A stretch of 64,000 nucleotides of DNA from Hevea brasiliensis. Its lineage: Eukaryota; Streptophyta; Magnoliopsida; Malpighiales; Euphorbiaceae. Every line of letters starts with the position of its first letter. Within the stretch, counting starts at the first letter, position 1. A model generated the notes under the pieces. The model did no database searches. It worked only from the letters and a program-made list of their open reading frames with translations, and was not told the DNA's origin. Both the position numbers and the translations under genes were made by a program. The DNA lies in contig NC_079504.1 of NCBI RefSeq assembly GCF_030052815.1, positions 83,069,309-83,133,308 of the forward strand, given 5' to 3'. Of this stretch, positions 12,572 through 24,023 are shown piece after piece.

Positions 12572-15500
12572 TGTCACACCTTATCCCTTTGTAAGGCATA
12601 ACATGATCCTGTAGAATACCTAATGAACTACCGAACTTTACCTACCGATAACTCATTATGTACCCTATAAGGGATTTTAAAATAAATTTCTTACTTTTAT
12701 AAGTGGTGAGCATTTTCTAATAGGTATTAAAACATTTATTCGAAGTTTTAAGACTAGTAAAAATTTTTGTCCCATTTCATTTTTCCACAAATTTTATAAA
12801 AATTTCGACAGAGTGTCATCTGTATTTTGAGAAAACAGTTCTTCAAATACCTGTAAAAAGCACTTCCAAAGATTTGTCTCAACAACTTCATCAATTCCAC
12901 AACCATCCCAACAAGTTTCAACATCATTTCTCAATTTACAAAATTCAACAATCATCAAAATACTATTAATCAATTTCATTCAAATTAAAACAAGATACTT
13001 CCATTCATATTTCATTAAAGATAAAACAATTTATATACATCATTACAAAAATTCACATTAGGAAAAATCCAAATCAAATTTAATACAGGCTTTATACAAC
13101 TTTATACAACTGCTCATAACCAATTTTACATGTCCATACAGTTACATACATTTATATATATCAAAATAGTTTTTACAATCAGGGTATAAAATATACCTGA
13201 TAGACTTCAAGGCAGGTAGCTCCTCAATCCTCAGCAGCTTACTCTGCTGCTCCTCTAGTCTCTATATCTGCGACAGCAATAACAACCATCGCTGAGTACT
13301 AGGATTCAGTGGTGCACAACATATTAAAATAATCTTTATGCAGAATTAAAACATAATTATTCAAAAATTTAACTGAACATGAGATATAAAATTCAAAACA
13401 TGATTTTAACCCAAACAATTTCATTTCAAAAGTCCTAAAATAAATTTCATAAAAACACACAGTTATATCATGCCATTCGAAACAAATATCATCTCAATAG
13501 TTAGAGGCTAAGGAGAAGTCACATTACAAGGCTAGCTAGCTCAAATATATGGGAACCCATTCTTTTTCTTCTTCTACTGGCACACACCTCAACACTTCAG
13601 CCAGAGAAGGAATCAAAATTCGAAACTGATTTTCCCCACTAGTCATGCTAGTGAGGTATTCAAATATATGGTCATGACATTGTGGTTTCAAAACTTATCT
13701 TAATAATTTACTAAACATTTATGCCATCTCAAACATACACAAATAACTTTCAACAATTTAAAACAAAAGCATAATAAATAGTTCAATACAATAATGTCAC
13801 AATTCAATATTTCAATTCATTCAAAACCATGTGCAAAAGAAAATATACAAAATTTTTATGTTGTGCACAAACCTTATACGAGTAATCTCTTGGCTTTGAC
13901 TTGATCCCTTGGGTTCTTTCCTAGTATTTTTTCCATTGAAACACACAATTTCATAGTGTTTCAGTATCATAACTTAGCATAAATCCAAAAATAAATTCAA
14001 ATTCAGTTTTACTTAGTTTTAATGTGCTAAACTTGACGTTCTTTAAAATTTATGTTTCGGGATTACTATTCACTACACTATTCAAGTCAATTTGTTGGCT
14101 TTCTAAGGCTTAATAGGTATGGAAATTCTAATTTCACCCACATATCACATTTTAGTTACTAAATTTGTTGGCTTTGGTTGTTTACTCAATTTTTAAGTCT
14201 TTTAGGCAAATTTGTAAATTTTCAGTTTTGGTGTCTTATGTTACACTATTCCATTGGTCATTTTGCTATTAGAATTTGGCAAAGTTTTCTTCATAGAAAT
14301 TGTTTCTTATTGTCTTAAATTTATTCTCCTTTTTGAATCACTCCAATTGGAGTTTTTTAGCTCAAGTTATAACCATTTGAATCATGGCTGCCGGATTGGA
14401 CTTACCCAGATTTCTGGGCAAATTTTCAGGTTCTGGCAGTTTTAGGTCACCAATTTGGGTGGTTAAATGACTTCGTTAAGGGCATAATTTGGGTTTGTGT
14501 TCCTATGAAAGTTTTAGTTCTATATCTCAGCTTTCTACTGGTAAAATTTCAGGTCATTTAGACCTACCTAGCCCAAGTTATGGCCAAATGAAGAAACACT
14601 ATTCATTTGGTCATTTTTATACAGGTCAGATTGCCTAATCCGGATTTGGTCAATTTGTTCACTAGGTTTTAGTCACTTTTTGGGCATGATTCCTAAATGA
14701 AAAATGTGTCATTTTGTGTCTAGTTTCATTCCCAATTAGCTTCACACCAATTGGGCTTGTAAATTTTTAGTTTTGGTCCCTGAAAGGGACCTTGGTCATG
14801 CTGCCTACAGCATGTCCCTAATCAATCCGAATTTAAACCTAATTCTAACACTTCCAACATACCTCAATTGGTCACAAATGACCATTTTTCAGATCAAAAA
14901 AGGATAAACACACCATTTGATCAATTCTCAAATTTTTTTCTTCCAAAACCCTAGGTCCAAACCCTAATTACACAATTTTGAAATTTTATACAATTTAAGT
15001 CATTATTTAACGCCTACCCATATATTTCAACTCAATTATGCTTTTTAATTCATCAAAACCATGAAATATCTACTCCCTTAAGGTTGGCTGAAATTCACAA
15101 TTGGTCCTCCAAAGATGTTTTCTTTTGATTTTTAAGTTGAGTTCTAGGTTAGTTAAGATAAACACACAAACAATAAACTGAATTTTTCAACTTAAATTAC
15201 TAACCTCAACTTGGATGTTAAATCTTCAATTTTCTTCTTCTTTTTTTCTTTCTTTTCTTGCTCAAGCTTTTTCTCAAGTGAAGTCAACAAGTTTTTATGG
15301 ATTGATTTTGGAAAAGTCAGGGTTTAGTGGGGAAAACTCAAGCTTTACCAAGCTTTAATGGTGGTTTTGGCAATGGAGGAGAGTGAAATGGTGAGGCTAC
15401 CGAACTTGTGGGAGAGAAGAGCTAATTTTTTTGTTTTAATTTTATGTATTTTAGGTATTATTTTGTGTATTTGAATTGGTAAAAAATTGTGGGAAATTAA

Positions 15501-16092
15501 AAATTAATTTTGACATCATAATTGATGTCATCAACATGATGTAAGAAAACTTTTTCTTTTCTTTTTTTTTTCATTTATTTTTCTTTAGTTCTTTAATTTA
15601 ATTCTTAATTCCAAAATTTTCTTTTCTCCGATTTTATTTGACAGTTAGGTCAGGAGTCAGCTTCGGGGTCAATTGACCAAATTGCCCCTCGCCGGTTCGA
15701 CCTGATTTGTAAATAATTCAATATTTATTCCGGATCCTTGACCTAATTATTTGACCGGCTTAACAATTTTTTTTCGTGATTTTCTCTTTTTCACTGTGAT
15801 CGTAATAGTCCTAAGGACTGTGGTGTCACATTTTACAGTTTGAAATTTGAGTTTAAATCGACCTCACAGTCCTTCCCGAGAAGGTCACCCATCACTGTGA
15901 CTCTCAGCTCGTTTAACTTCTTATGTTCTATTTTTTCTTATTTATACTTAACTAATTGACAATTACTAATTATTTGTATTTTAGGGCTTATCTAGTTGTC
16001 TTAAGTGTGGTTTTAATCCTCTTAATTGTCCGGATCGACACCGGTCACCGGAATAGTGAAATATACCAGGCTATACAAATAGGGGTGTTATA
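12572..16092 (-). mobile_element. Solo LTR D2, nested in the LTR of G
   Basis: 3521 bp, starting TGTCACACCTTATCCC and ending AGGGGTGTTATA (one change from the usual TTACA). Flanking TGTTT duplication at 12567-12571 and 16093-16097 is perfect. It is the same family as D1 and the D 5' LTR: it shares GAATACCTAATGAACTACCGAAC near the start and the CACCGGTCACCGGAAT block near the end. A donor-like GAG/GTTAGTAA is at 15204 (minus). No coding content was found. Confidence 0.92.
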
Positions 16093-16097
16093 TGTTT

Positions 16098-18485
16098 GGT
16101 CACACTTCCTTCGTGAAAGTTGTTCTTCTATGTCTTATCTTTGTTTTCCTTTTTAATTCATGTCATTTGAAGTTTTACAACTTAAGTTATGGTCAAATAA
16201 CCACAACTAGTTTATGGTCTCATTCTGTGTCTAGATTCAGGTAGATTTTGGAGTAGATCTTTGTCTAATTAATTAGACATGTTACAGCCACTTTTAACCT
16301 AATGTTATTCATATAATTTGTTACCCTTTGTCTTATGATTACTTAGAATTTTGAATTACAATTTTTCAAGTTTTGTAGAATTAATTATGGTAAATTAATT
16401 GCCCTGGACTTAGGTACCCTGTGTCTACAGGATTCCAGATTCAGGTCAGTGACTTTGACTCCCATTTTAGGGTTCTTATACTCAAATTTTGAGAAACGTT
16501 TCTAAATCAAAGTTGAATCCCTATCTCTTAGGTTTCTAGAACAGTTTGGCTCATCCTATTTAGGATTTTCTAGTGAAAGTTATGGTATAAATTATGTTCT
16601 AGGGTCAGGTGGTGATTGAGGCAAATTGCAAGATTTGGTGTACTAAATTATTCTAGCCATTTGGCCTAGTTCCCTTGGCTTATGGGTTCTGGTCAAAACA
16701 TCAATATTGTAGATCTATGTCTTATAAAAATTTTTACACTAGTTTCATTGCTTTTGCAATTTTGTAGACCAAGTTATGGCCTTTTTGGCAAAACTGGTCG
16801 GGTAAGCCTATGTCCAACAAATTCTGGGTAGATTGGTTCTGGACAGTTTTGTTGATCTAACTTGTGCTAACAATTTGACTTAGTTAGAGGCAGATTTGGG
16901 TTCTATGTTCTCCATGAAAAATGTGCTCCTATGTTTACCCTTTCCAATGGTTTAAGAATCAGGTCATTTTGACATTCCAAGTGTGAGTTATGGACATTTG
17001 AACATTTACTGTTCATTTGGTCATTTTTCCAGTTCCAGATTAGGGTTACCCGGATTCAAGCTAATTTTAGGCTAGGTTAGGGATAGTATTTGGGTATGGT
17101 TTCTTTCATGAAAAATGTGGCAAATTGTCCTAGGTTTCATCTCCAATTGGCCTCACACCAATTGGAGTAACAAAATTCAACTTATGGCTTAAAAACCACA
17201 CTGGACTTAAGGTTCAATTTCCTGCACAGAAAAATCAGCATTCCCAATTTCAAATCCTCCCAACTCTCAAACTTCATTTCACTTCATAGCACTTATAATA
17301 GTAAAAAAATCATCTCAACATCATTAATTTCAAGCCATACACAAAATTCTCAAATTTTTATGAAAACCCTAGCTTCAAATTTCTAATTCATGACATACAC
17401 ATACCAAACTCATACTAATCACTTTATCCATCATCTATACTCATCAATAGCATAAATAAACCACTTAATTTCATCAAAAACCAACAATTCTCAAACTTTC
17501 TCATGGCTGCCAAAATTTAGAGGTTCTATTTACTCATGATTTTCTTTTGATTTCATGCAATTTCTACTTGATTTAGCATGCTTGCAAAGATTAAAGAGGG
17601 AAAAGAACTTGTTTAGTGCACTAACCTTTTGAGTAGAATTTTTTCAAGTTTTAAACTTTACTTTCTTTGGTTTTCTTGGCTGCCAAACACTCTAGGAGGT
17701 TCCAAGGGTTACTTTTAGTGTTGGGGCTTTGGGTTTTTGGGTGAAGAATAAGGAGATTCAAGCTTGATTGTAAATAAAAATGGAGGAGATGAGGGGAGCT
17801 GGTTCGGCCAGCTCAAGAAGAAGATGATAATGGACTGATTTTTCTTTATTTTTGCCTCTTTTTATGTCTTTTATAAATGCTTGTTGAATGGTGATTGGTT
17901 AGAAAAATTTTAATGACATCATTCTTACTTAATGCTTGTGTAATAATTCCATTAAACTTCATTTTCTTTTTCTTTCTTTTCTAATCATTTTTAATTAAAT
18001 TTTTAGTAATATTTATTCACATTTTATGTTATATAATTTATTTACTTAATTGGACAAGTTGGTCAAAAATAATCTCTGAAGGCAAAATGACCAAAATGCC
18101 CTTCGTTTTGCTTATCAAGCCAAAATTATCTGTACCGATTTAGAAAATTCTCTGAGCATTTTCTTATCATTCTATTGCTATTGAAACCTCAATAACTCTT
18201 CTTTGGAGTCCCAAAAATTATTTTATAGGGTTTCCCTATGGGTATAGGGTCGACAACTGTCTTCACAGTTGCTTCCCATTAGATCACCCATCGCTGGAGC
18301 ATCGACTCATTTAACTTCATTGTATTTCATTGCTAAAATTTTTCTTTAATTTTTCTTACCATTATTTGAATTATTTATGACTCCTCATTCTAGTTTAAAT
18401 ATAGTCCAGACATTCTGGCTATCCTGACAGACATTGGTCACCAGAACAGTAGAATGTACAGACTACCTAAAGTGAGGGCGTTATA
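16098..18485 (-). mobile_element. 3' LTR of element G, outer-coordinate part
   Basis: Continues the G LTR after the TGTTT duplication and ends AGTGAGGGCGTTATA (decayed from GGGTGTTACA). Directly after it the minus strand has a polypurine tract, so this is a 3' LTR. A donor-like AAAAG/GTTAGTGC is at 17625 (minus). The conserved GGGCATTTTGGTCATTTTGC block is near 18110-18085 on the minus strand. Confidence 0.82.
16180..17190 (-). repeat. Diverged ~198-bp tandem repeats in LTR G
   Basis: The anchor TTATGG recurs near 16185, 16384, 16578, 16773, 16987 and 17180, at spacings of 199, 194, 195, 214 and 193 bp. The surrounding unit is the same as in H and B: CCATAACT, then TCCAATTGG-like, then a run ending CATGAAGAA. 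Confidence 0.7.
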
Positions 18486-18813
18486 ATTCTCCCCCTTTAA
18501 TAAAAATTTCGTCCTTGAAATTTACCCAGTGTAAATAGTCGAGGAACTGCACCTATCTTCTTTCATCTCATATACTAGGTCTATCAATACATATACTAAA
18601 GCATTATAAAAGAAAATATACCTCTGCTAACATCTGTTGGATGTGGTTCCTCCCAAACCATAGCATATACTCGAGGTGCCACTCAGGTCTCGAGCCGCTC
18701 AATAATTTCAGAAGCTGGTCTCTGTGAGGTACCTGTCAACTCCGGCCTCATGGGTCGTCTACCCCTCTGGGCCCCAGGGGCAGATCTCTCTATCGGTGGT
18801 AGAAAAGTGGAAG
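18486..18813 (-). pseudogene. Internally deleted gag/protease remnant of element G
   Basis: On the minus strand, 18813 to about 18575 matches the end of Gag and the start of protease of H and B (TGTSQRPASE…, RGIF, then an ALID-like segment cut short). It then joins directly to the very 3' end of pol: TGCAGTTCCTCG…GGTAAATTTCAAGGACGAAA, followed by the polypurine tract AAAGGGGGAGAAT. The reverse transcriptase, RNase H, integrase and chromodomain (about 3.5 kb in B) are missing, so G was a deletion derivative or was deleted in place. Several stops are present. The rest of G is displaced beyond element A, outside the window. Confidence 0.75.
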
Positions 18814-19529
18814 TGTAATACCCTCACTTTAGTTAGTCCGTACATTCTACTGTCCCGGTGACTAATATCAGTCCGGACAGTCATAACATATGGAACTATA
18901 TTTAAACTAGAGTGATGAGTCATAAATAATTCAAATAATTATAAGAAAAATTAAGGAAAAATGTAAGCTAAGAAATGCCATTAGGTTAAATGAGTCGATG
19001 CCCTGGCGATGGGTGACCTAACGGGAAGTGACTGTGAAGACAGTTGTCGACCCTATACCCGCAGGACAACCCTGTAAAATAATTTTGAGGACTCCAATGA
19101 AGAGTTATTGAGCCTTCGATGGCGCTAGAATTCCAAGAACATGAACAAAGAAAATTTTAAATCGGTACAGACGATTTTAGTCCGTTAAGTAAAACGAAGT
19201 GCATTTTGATCATTTCACCTTCAGAGATGATTTTTGACTAACTTGTCCAATTAATTAAATAAATTATATGACATAAAATGTGAATAAATATTACCAAAAA
19301 TTTAATTAAAAATGAGTAGAAAAGCAAGAAAAAGAAAAAGGAAAGAAATGTTTAATTATTACACCATGCTTGAGTAAGCATGATGTAATTAAAATGTTCT
19401 CCACTAATCAAATTATAACAAGCATTATTAAACCAATTTAAAAAGAGTTAAATGGGGTAAAATTTAAAGGAAAAATCTGCCTTCTTCTTCTTTCTTAGAC
19501 TAGCCAAACTCCTCTCTCCCTCTTACTCC

Positions 19530-19553
19530 ATGGAAGCTTTCTTTTCTCCCTAA
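19530..19553 (+). promoter_or_regulatory. Short upstream ORF in LTR A leader (MEAFFSP)
   Basis: ATGGAAGCTTTC… to TAA, 8 codons including the stop, in the context CTCCATGG. LTRs B and D have a uORF with the same ATGGAAGC start at the same place, just upstream of the donor-like site; LTR H has a similar short uORF. Position is conserved, peptide sequence is not beyond MEA. Confidence 0.4.
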
Positions 19554-20298
19554 AATTCCCATATAAACACCCCTAAAATCATAAGCTTGCTTCACAAAAA
19601 CTGCTTCTTACCCCTTAAACAACTTCTAGGCAACAAAAAGAAGAAGAAATTAAGAGGTTTTGGCAAGATTGGGTGATACATAAGTGAGGTTAGTGCCATC
19701 TTTCTCTCTCTTTCTTTTGATATTCATGTTAAAACACTAAGTTAAGCTAGGAATTTGTGGGAATTGAAGAAAATTATGCATGCTAGGGTATATAGTGAAT
19801 TTTGACAGCCTTATAGGGGTGGTGGCTCTGATTATTTTGATGGATTTGAAGTGGATTAGAGATGGTGTTTGAAGTGTAGATGTAAAATTGATAATGAATT
19901 AGAATTCTTAATTGATGTATGTTCTATGAATTGGAATTGGGAATTAGGGTTTTGAAAAAAGAAAAAAAAAGGGCCTTACTTATGTAATGGTGAATGAACA
20001 TTTTAATGGTCAATTAGTAACTATTTGATAAGATCTGACCATAAATTGAAGTGAATTAGTGCATTGGAGATTGATTTGGTATGCTGCCTTTAAGGTGCCA
20101 GAATCATTGGACTTGAGTCCAGTGTGGTTGGGTAGCAATATCTTGACCTGTAGAACTTTAATTGGTGCAAGGACAATTGGAGGTTAAACTAGACACATAA
20201 TGACACAACTTTGATGAAGAAACTCTACCCAGAAAACCAATTTAGGATAATCTAAATTCTGCCTCAATCCTGGTAACCAACCTGCTGGCCCTAAAAAA

Positions 20299-20332
20299 TG
20301 ACCAAATGAACAAGTGTTTGTTCATTTGGTCA
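20299..20332. repeat. Perfect inverted repeat in LTR A
   Basis: 15-bp arms (TGACCAAATGAACAA and its reverse complement) around the 4-base loop GTGT. It is the A counterpart of the palindrome at 4297-4329. Confidence 0.9.
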
Positions 20333-21359
20333 TAACTCAGTGTAGAAATGTCCAATTAACCTGATTTTTGTATCAATGGAAAGCTTAGACAATTTAGAAC
20401 AACTTTCATGGAGAACATAAACCCAAATTCTGATCACAACTTAATGAAATTGTCTACCAGAGTCAGGACACGAAAACTGCCAGAACCAATTGCTGCCCAA
20501 AAATTCTGGGAATTTGCAATCCGGCCAGTTATAGTTTTTAGGCTATAACTTAAGCTACAAAACTCCAAATGGAGTGATTCAAAAAAGGGAATTAAATTAG
20601 ATACATAAAGGAACAACTTTTATGAAGAAAGTTTAGCCAAATTTTTACTGTAGCAAGGTCCAATGGAACAGTAAACATGAACCATAAAATCTGGAAATTT
20701 GAAATAACACTCAAAAGGGTATGAATTGAGTTTGGTAACTAATGCCAACAAGTATAAAGTTAAAAATGTGGTATCTTGGTGGCATTAGAATTTACAAATC
20801 TATTATGGATTAAAAAGTCAACATTTGTGTATAAATGGTAAAGTAAATAGTAACTATTAATTAATAAATGTTACCAAATGCCCTAATATACCTAGAAGGA
20901 TTGGTTTGGATAGGTTGGCATGCCAATAGGGTTCTGATAGCAGTACTACATATGACATTATGCCATTCTGTGATTTAGGACTCTTGTGGCCATTTGGTGA
21001 TATTATGGCCTTCGGCCAATTCTGATACTCTTGAGATATTTAGCTTTGTGCCCGATAATTACTATGAATTGTTAGCCATTCTGTTGCACACCTGGAGACA
21101 CTTAGCGACTGATGGTGTGATGACCCGAGGTACTTGGTACCCAGTGCCAGTTTACCCGTTTATCCAATCCAGTCAATTAGTATAGGTTACTTGGGCAACC
21201 AAAATAAGTTTTAATAAATTATAATCAGATAATTAAGCTAAAAAGTACCAAATTAATAATATCACTAATAATTATCAAAAACTTTGTCTGTATAAAATAT
21301 TAGCATACATTCTGAATATTTATTTTATTTTAGTTTATTTTTGTTTTATATTGGCACCA

Positions 21360-21377
21360 CTAAGCAGTATTGCTTAG
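21360..21377. repeat. Conserved stem-loop near the 3' end of LTR A
   Basis: CTAAGCA, loop GTAT, TGCTTAG, followed by ACGCGTAGGTACTGGAGA. Equivalent stem-loops are found in B at 42562-42579, H at about 25749 and 34210, and G near 11790-11812. Confidence 0.75.
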
Positions 21378-21993
21378 CTCGTCGCTGTTTGCAACGCGTA
21401 GGTACTGGAGACACGGAGCGAGAACACGGTAGACTCCAGACTGAGTGAGAGTCAAATCTGCATAGAGTCCAGAGTCGCCTCCATTACAGTGCATCTTTGG
21501 TACGACTCTTAGGCATCTTTTGGATTTTGCATTTTGTAATAAATATTATTTTTTATTCTGTACATTTGAAACTTATGTAATTATATGATGATGTAATTAT
21601 CTGTAATTATATTCTTATTGAATTGAGCTTAAGTATGATATGAAATAAATTGATTTTTGAAATATTGAGATTCTTGAGAAATTGTGGAAATGTGTTGGTG
21701 GTTGACTGAAATTGATGATATGATTATATTGGAAATGTTTTTAACAGGTTTCGAAGAACTGTTTTCTCAATTTTCAGCCGGCACTCTGCCGGATTTTCTG
21801 TGAAATGTTCAAAAATTCTAAATTAATCAATATCTCAATAAATAATATAAATGTTATGAGTTTCACTCAAAAACTTTTTAAGTAACAAATTAAGAACTAT
21901 AAATTGATTTAAGATAAGATCTGGTGCTCCAGCACACTGTGTCGCATATTTTGCTCGGCTGCATTGTAGACGGGTAAGGGGTGTCACATTTAG

Positions 21994-22005
21994 TGGTATC
22001 AGAGC
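21994..22005 (+). promoter_or_regulatory. Primer-binding site of A, tRNA-iMet type
   Basis: TGGTATCAGAGC, complementary to the 3' end of plant initiator tRNA-Met, five bases after the LTR end. It is used for minus-strand DNA priming. Confidence 0.92.
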
Positions 22006-22126
22006 ACGGTTTAGGCGTTTCTAGGTCTAGATAGAGTCTATACCATGCATTGCATTTGTAAGAGTTGAGGTGACACTAATGCAGATCTATTTGTTTTTTT
22101 TTTTTTCTATTTTCTTTGGTTAGGAT

Positions 22127-22911
22127 ATGGATCCTTCATCGTAGAGAGCAGTTGAAGAAGAGGTGGAGAGTCATACTCCACCAGTGGCTAAAGCTGGAGG
22201 CAGGGGAGAACCTGTTCCACCAGTGACTAAAGCTAGAAGCAAGGGAGAACCTGCTCCACCAACAGCTGAGGCACCTGCACAGCCTCAGTTTGCCTTATTC
22301 TAGCAGATGATAGAATTTTATCGGTAAATGAAGGGAGCAATTCCACCACCACAACCACAACCATAGCCTCCGCCACCACCACAAAAGTCCCATATGGAAA
22401 AGCTATGAAAATATGGGGCTGTAGATTTTCTGGGGAACTAAGGAAGATGACCCCATGGTAGTAGAAAATTGGTTAGATAAAATTGGAAGAGTGTTGAGAC
22501 AACTCCACTGCATCCCAGAGTAGAACCTAGAGGGTGCTGTGTCCCTGCTCTAAAATGATACATAGCAGTGGTGAGACACAGTATCCAGGGAGGTGCAGCC
22601 AGAGCAGATCACCTGGGACTTCTTCCTCTCAGAGTTCAGAAAGAAATATGTGAGTAGTGTATATTTGGAAGAAAGAAGAAGAGAATTCATCAGTCTGAGG
22701 CAGAGACAGCTGACAGTAGCAGTATACCCGAGAGAGTTTATCAGATTGAGCAGATATGGAAGGGAAATAGTCCCTACGGAAGCTGAGAGGTGTACAAGGT
22801 GTGAAGAAGGGCTTAAAGATAACATTAAGATCATGTTAACTGCATTGGGGATTACTGATTTTGCAAAATTGGTTGAAGCTGCACTAAAAGTGGAAAGAGT
22901 TAGAGTAAGTG
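22127..22911 (+). pseudogene. gag of element A, 5' part, decayed and cut by H
   Basis: The ATG at 22127 follows TTAG/GAT, and the frame starts MDPS, matching the Gag starts of B and C. In-frame stops follow soon (TAG where B has CAG in the second line of the gene; TGA where B has TGG). A frameshift precedes 22593, after which 107 codons are open and match the Gag core (ITWDFFLSEFRKKYVSSVYL). The product would have been the capsid/nucleocapsid polyprotein. Interrupted after 22911 by H; the gene resumes at 34835. The AAGTG at 22907-22911 is the left target duplication. Confidence 0.9.
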
Positions 22912-23374
22912 TGTAATGCCCTCACCGTAGGTAGTCCGTGCATTCTACTGTTTCGATGACTAATGTCTGTTCGGACAGTTAAAATGTCTGGAACTACACT
23001 TAAACTATAGTGAGGAGACATAAATGGATAGAATAAATGTTAAGAAAATATAGGAAATAATTTTGGGACTTGATTAAAGATTTATTTAGGTAAAAATGAC
23101 ATTAAAGATGTCAAAGAAAATTTAAGAGAATTTATTAATTGGTACAAAAATAATAATAATAACCCGATGAGCACCACGAAGGGCATTTTGGTCATTTCAC
23201 CCTCAGAAGTGAATTTTGACCTAAATGTCAAATTAAAAATTTAGAGAATAAAATAATTAACATAAATTAAAACCTTATAAATTGAATTAGGAAAATGAGA
23301 AGAGAAAGAAGAAGAAAAGAAAAGAAAAGAAAAGAAAAAGGCTTATGACATTTTAAAATTTAAAATACAATAAT

Positions 23375-23389
23375 TATATATATAAATAG
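23375..23389 (+). promoter_or_regulatory. TATA box of LTR H
   Basis: TATATATATAAATAG, about 460 bp into the LTR, with a pyrimidine-rich stretch (CTTCTTCTTCCTCTTCCC) 35-65 bp downstream as in plant promoters. The 3' LTR copy is at 31765-31779. If used, more than 2.9 kb of the LTR is transcribed ahead of the internal region. Confidence 0.7.
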
Positions 23390-23456
23390 ACATAAGATGA
23401 CAAAACCCCACCAACGAAGTCTTCTTCTTCCTCTTCCCTCTCCCTTGGCCAGCACA

Positions 23457-23495
23457 ATGAACTCCCTTTCTTTCGCCATTTTTGTCAAGCTTTGA
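23457..23495 (+). promoter_or_regulatory. Short upstream ORF in LTR H leader
   Basis: 13 codons including the stop, starting MNSLSF and ending VKL, just downstream of the pyrimidine stretch. It is present in the 3' LTR at 31847-31885 with some substitutions. It lies upstream of the donor-like GTGAG/GTTAGTG at 23626 (32016 in the 3' LTR). Confidence 0.35.
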
Positions 23496-24023
23496 GCTTG
23501 AATCCCACTTCATTTACTCACCAAAACCCTTAGCCCTATTCATTAAAAATTTAACCCATATCATAAGGAAGCCATTGATAGTAAAAAAAAGGGATAGAAG
23601 TGAAGTTGTCAAGTCACCAAGTGAGGTTAGTGCACTAAACTCCTAATCTCTCTTCTTTAAGCATGAAAATCATGCTAAACTAAGTGTAAATTTCATGAAA
23701 TTAAAAAGAAATTTTGAGAAAAAGGGACACTTGAATTTTGGCAGCCCTAAGAGGAGTATGAAATTGATGGTTTTGTTGGGTTTTAAATGGGTTAGGGAAA
23801 TGGATTAACAAGGTTAAAAGTGTTAGAATTTAAGTGTATATGGGATTTGGAAATTTGAACTTAGGGTTTATGTACATGAATTGAGGAATTTTGTCTTTGC
23901 TTAAGATTAACCTAATTAAGATGAAATTGTTGCTTATAGAAGTGCTATGTATGCACATTGAAGTAAGGAAGTTGGAGGAGATTGAATATTTGAGACTCAA
24001 TGAGTCCAGCTTGATTTTTGAGC

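Larger units (their letters stand above)
18814..21988 (+). mobile_element. 5' LTR of element A
   Basis: 3175 bp, TGTAATACCC…GGGTAAGGGGTGTCACA. Landmarks in order: the GCGATGGGTGACC block near 19002; GCATTTTGATCATTTCACC at 19201; a presumed transcript start region with a short uORF at 19530; the donor-like site at 19689; ~200-bp degenerate repeats (units near 20135, 20331 and 20543); a perfect inverted repeat at 20299-20332; and the 3' stem-loop at 21360-21377. Followed by the primer-binding site. Confidence 0.92.
19689..22123 (+). other. Possible leader intron of element A (about 2.4 kb)
   Basis: The donor is AAGTGAG/GTTAGTGCC. The acceptor follows a long T-rich run (TTTTCTATTTTCTTTGGTTAG/GATATGG), four bases before the gag ATG. 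The interval holds most of the LTR and the primer-binding site. The same pair occurs in B and C. There is no transcript evidence here, so this is inference from conserved position and splice consensus. Confidence 0.45.

Noticed and set aside
16180..17190. CRISPR-like array suggested by regular ~198-bp spacing
   Set aside because: The units are long, diverged and lack identical short repeats with unique spacers; the setting is plant LTR sequence.
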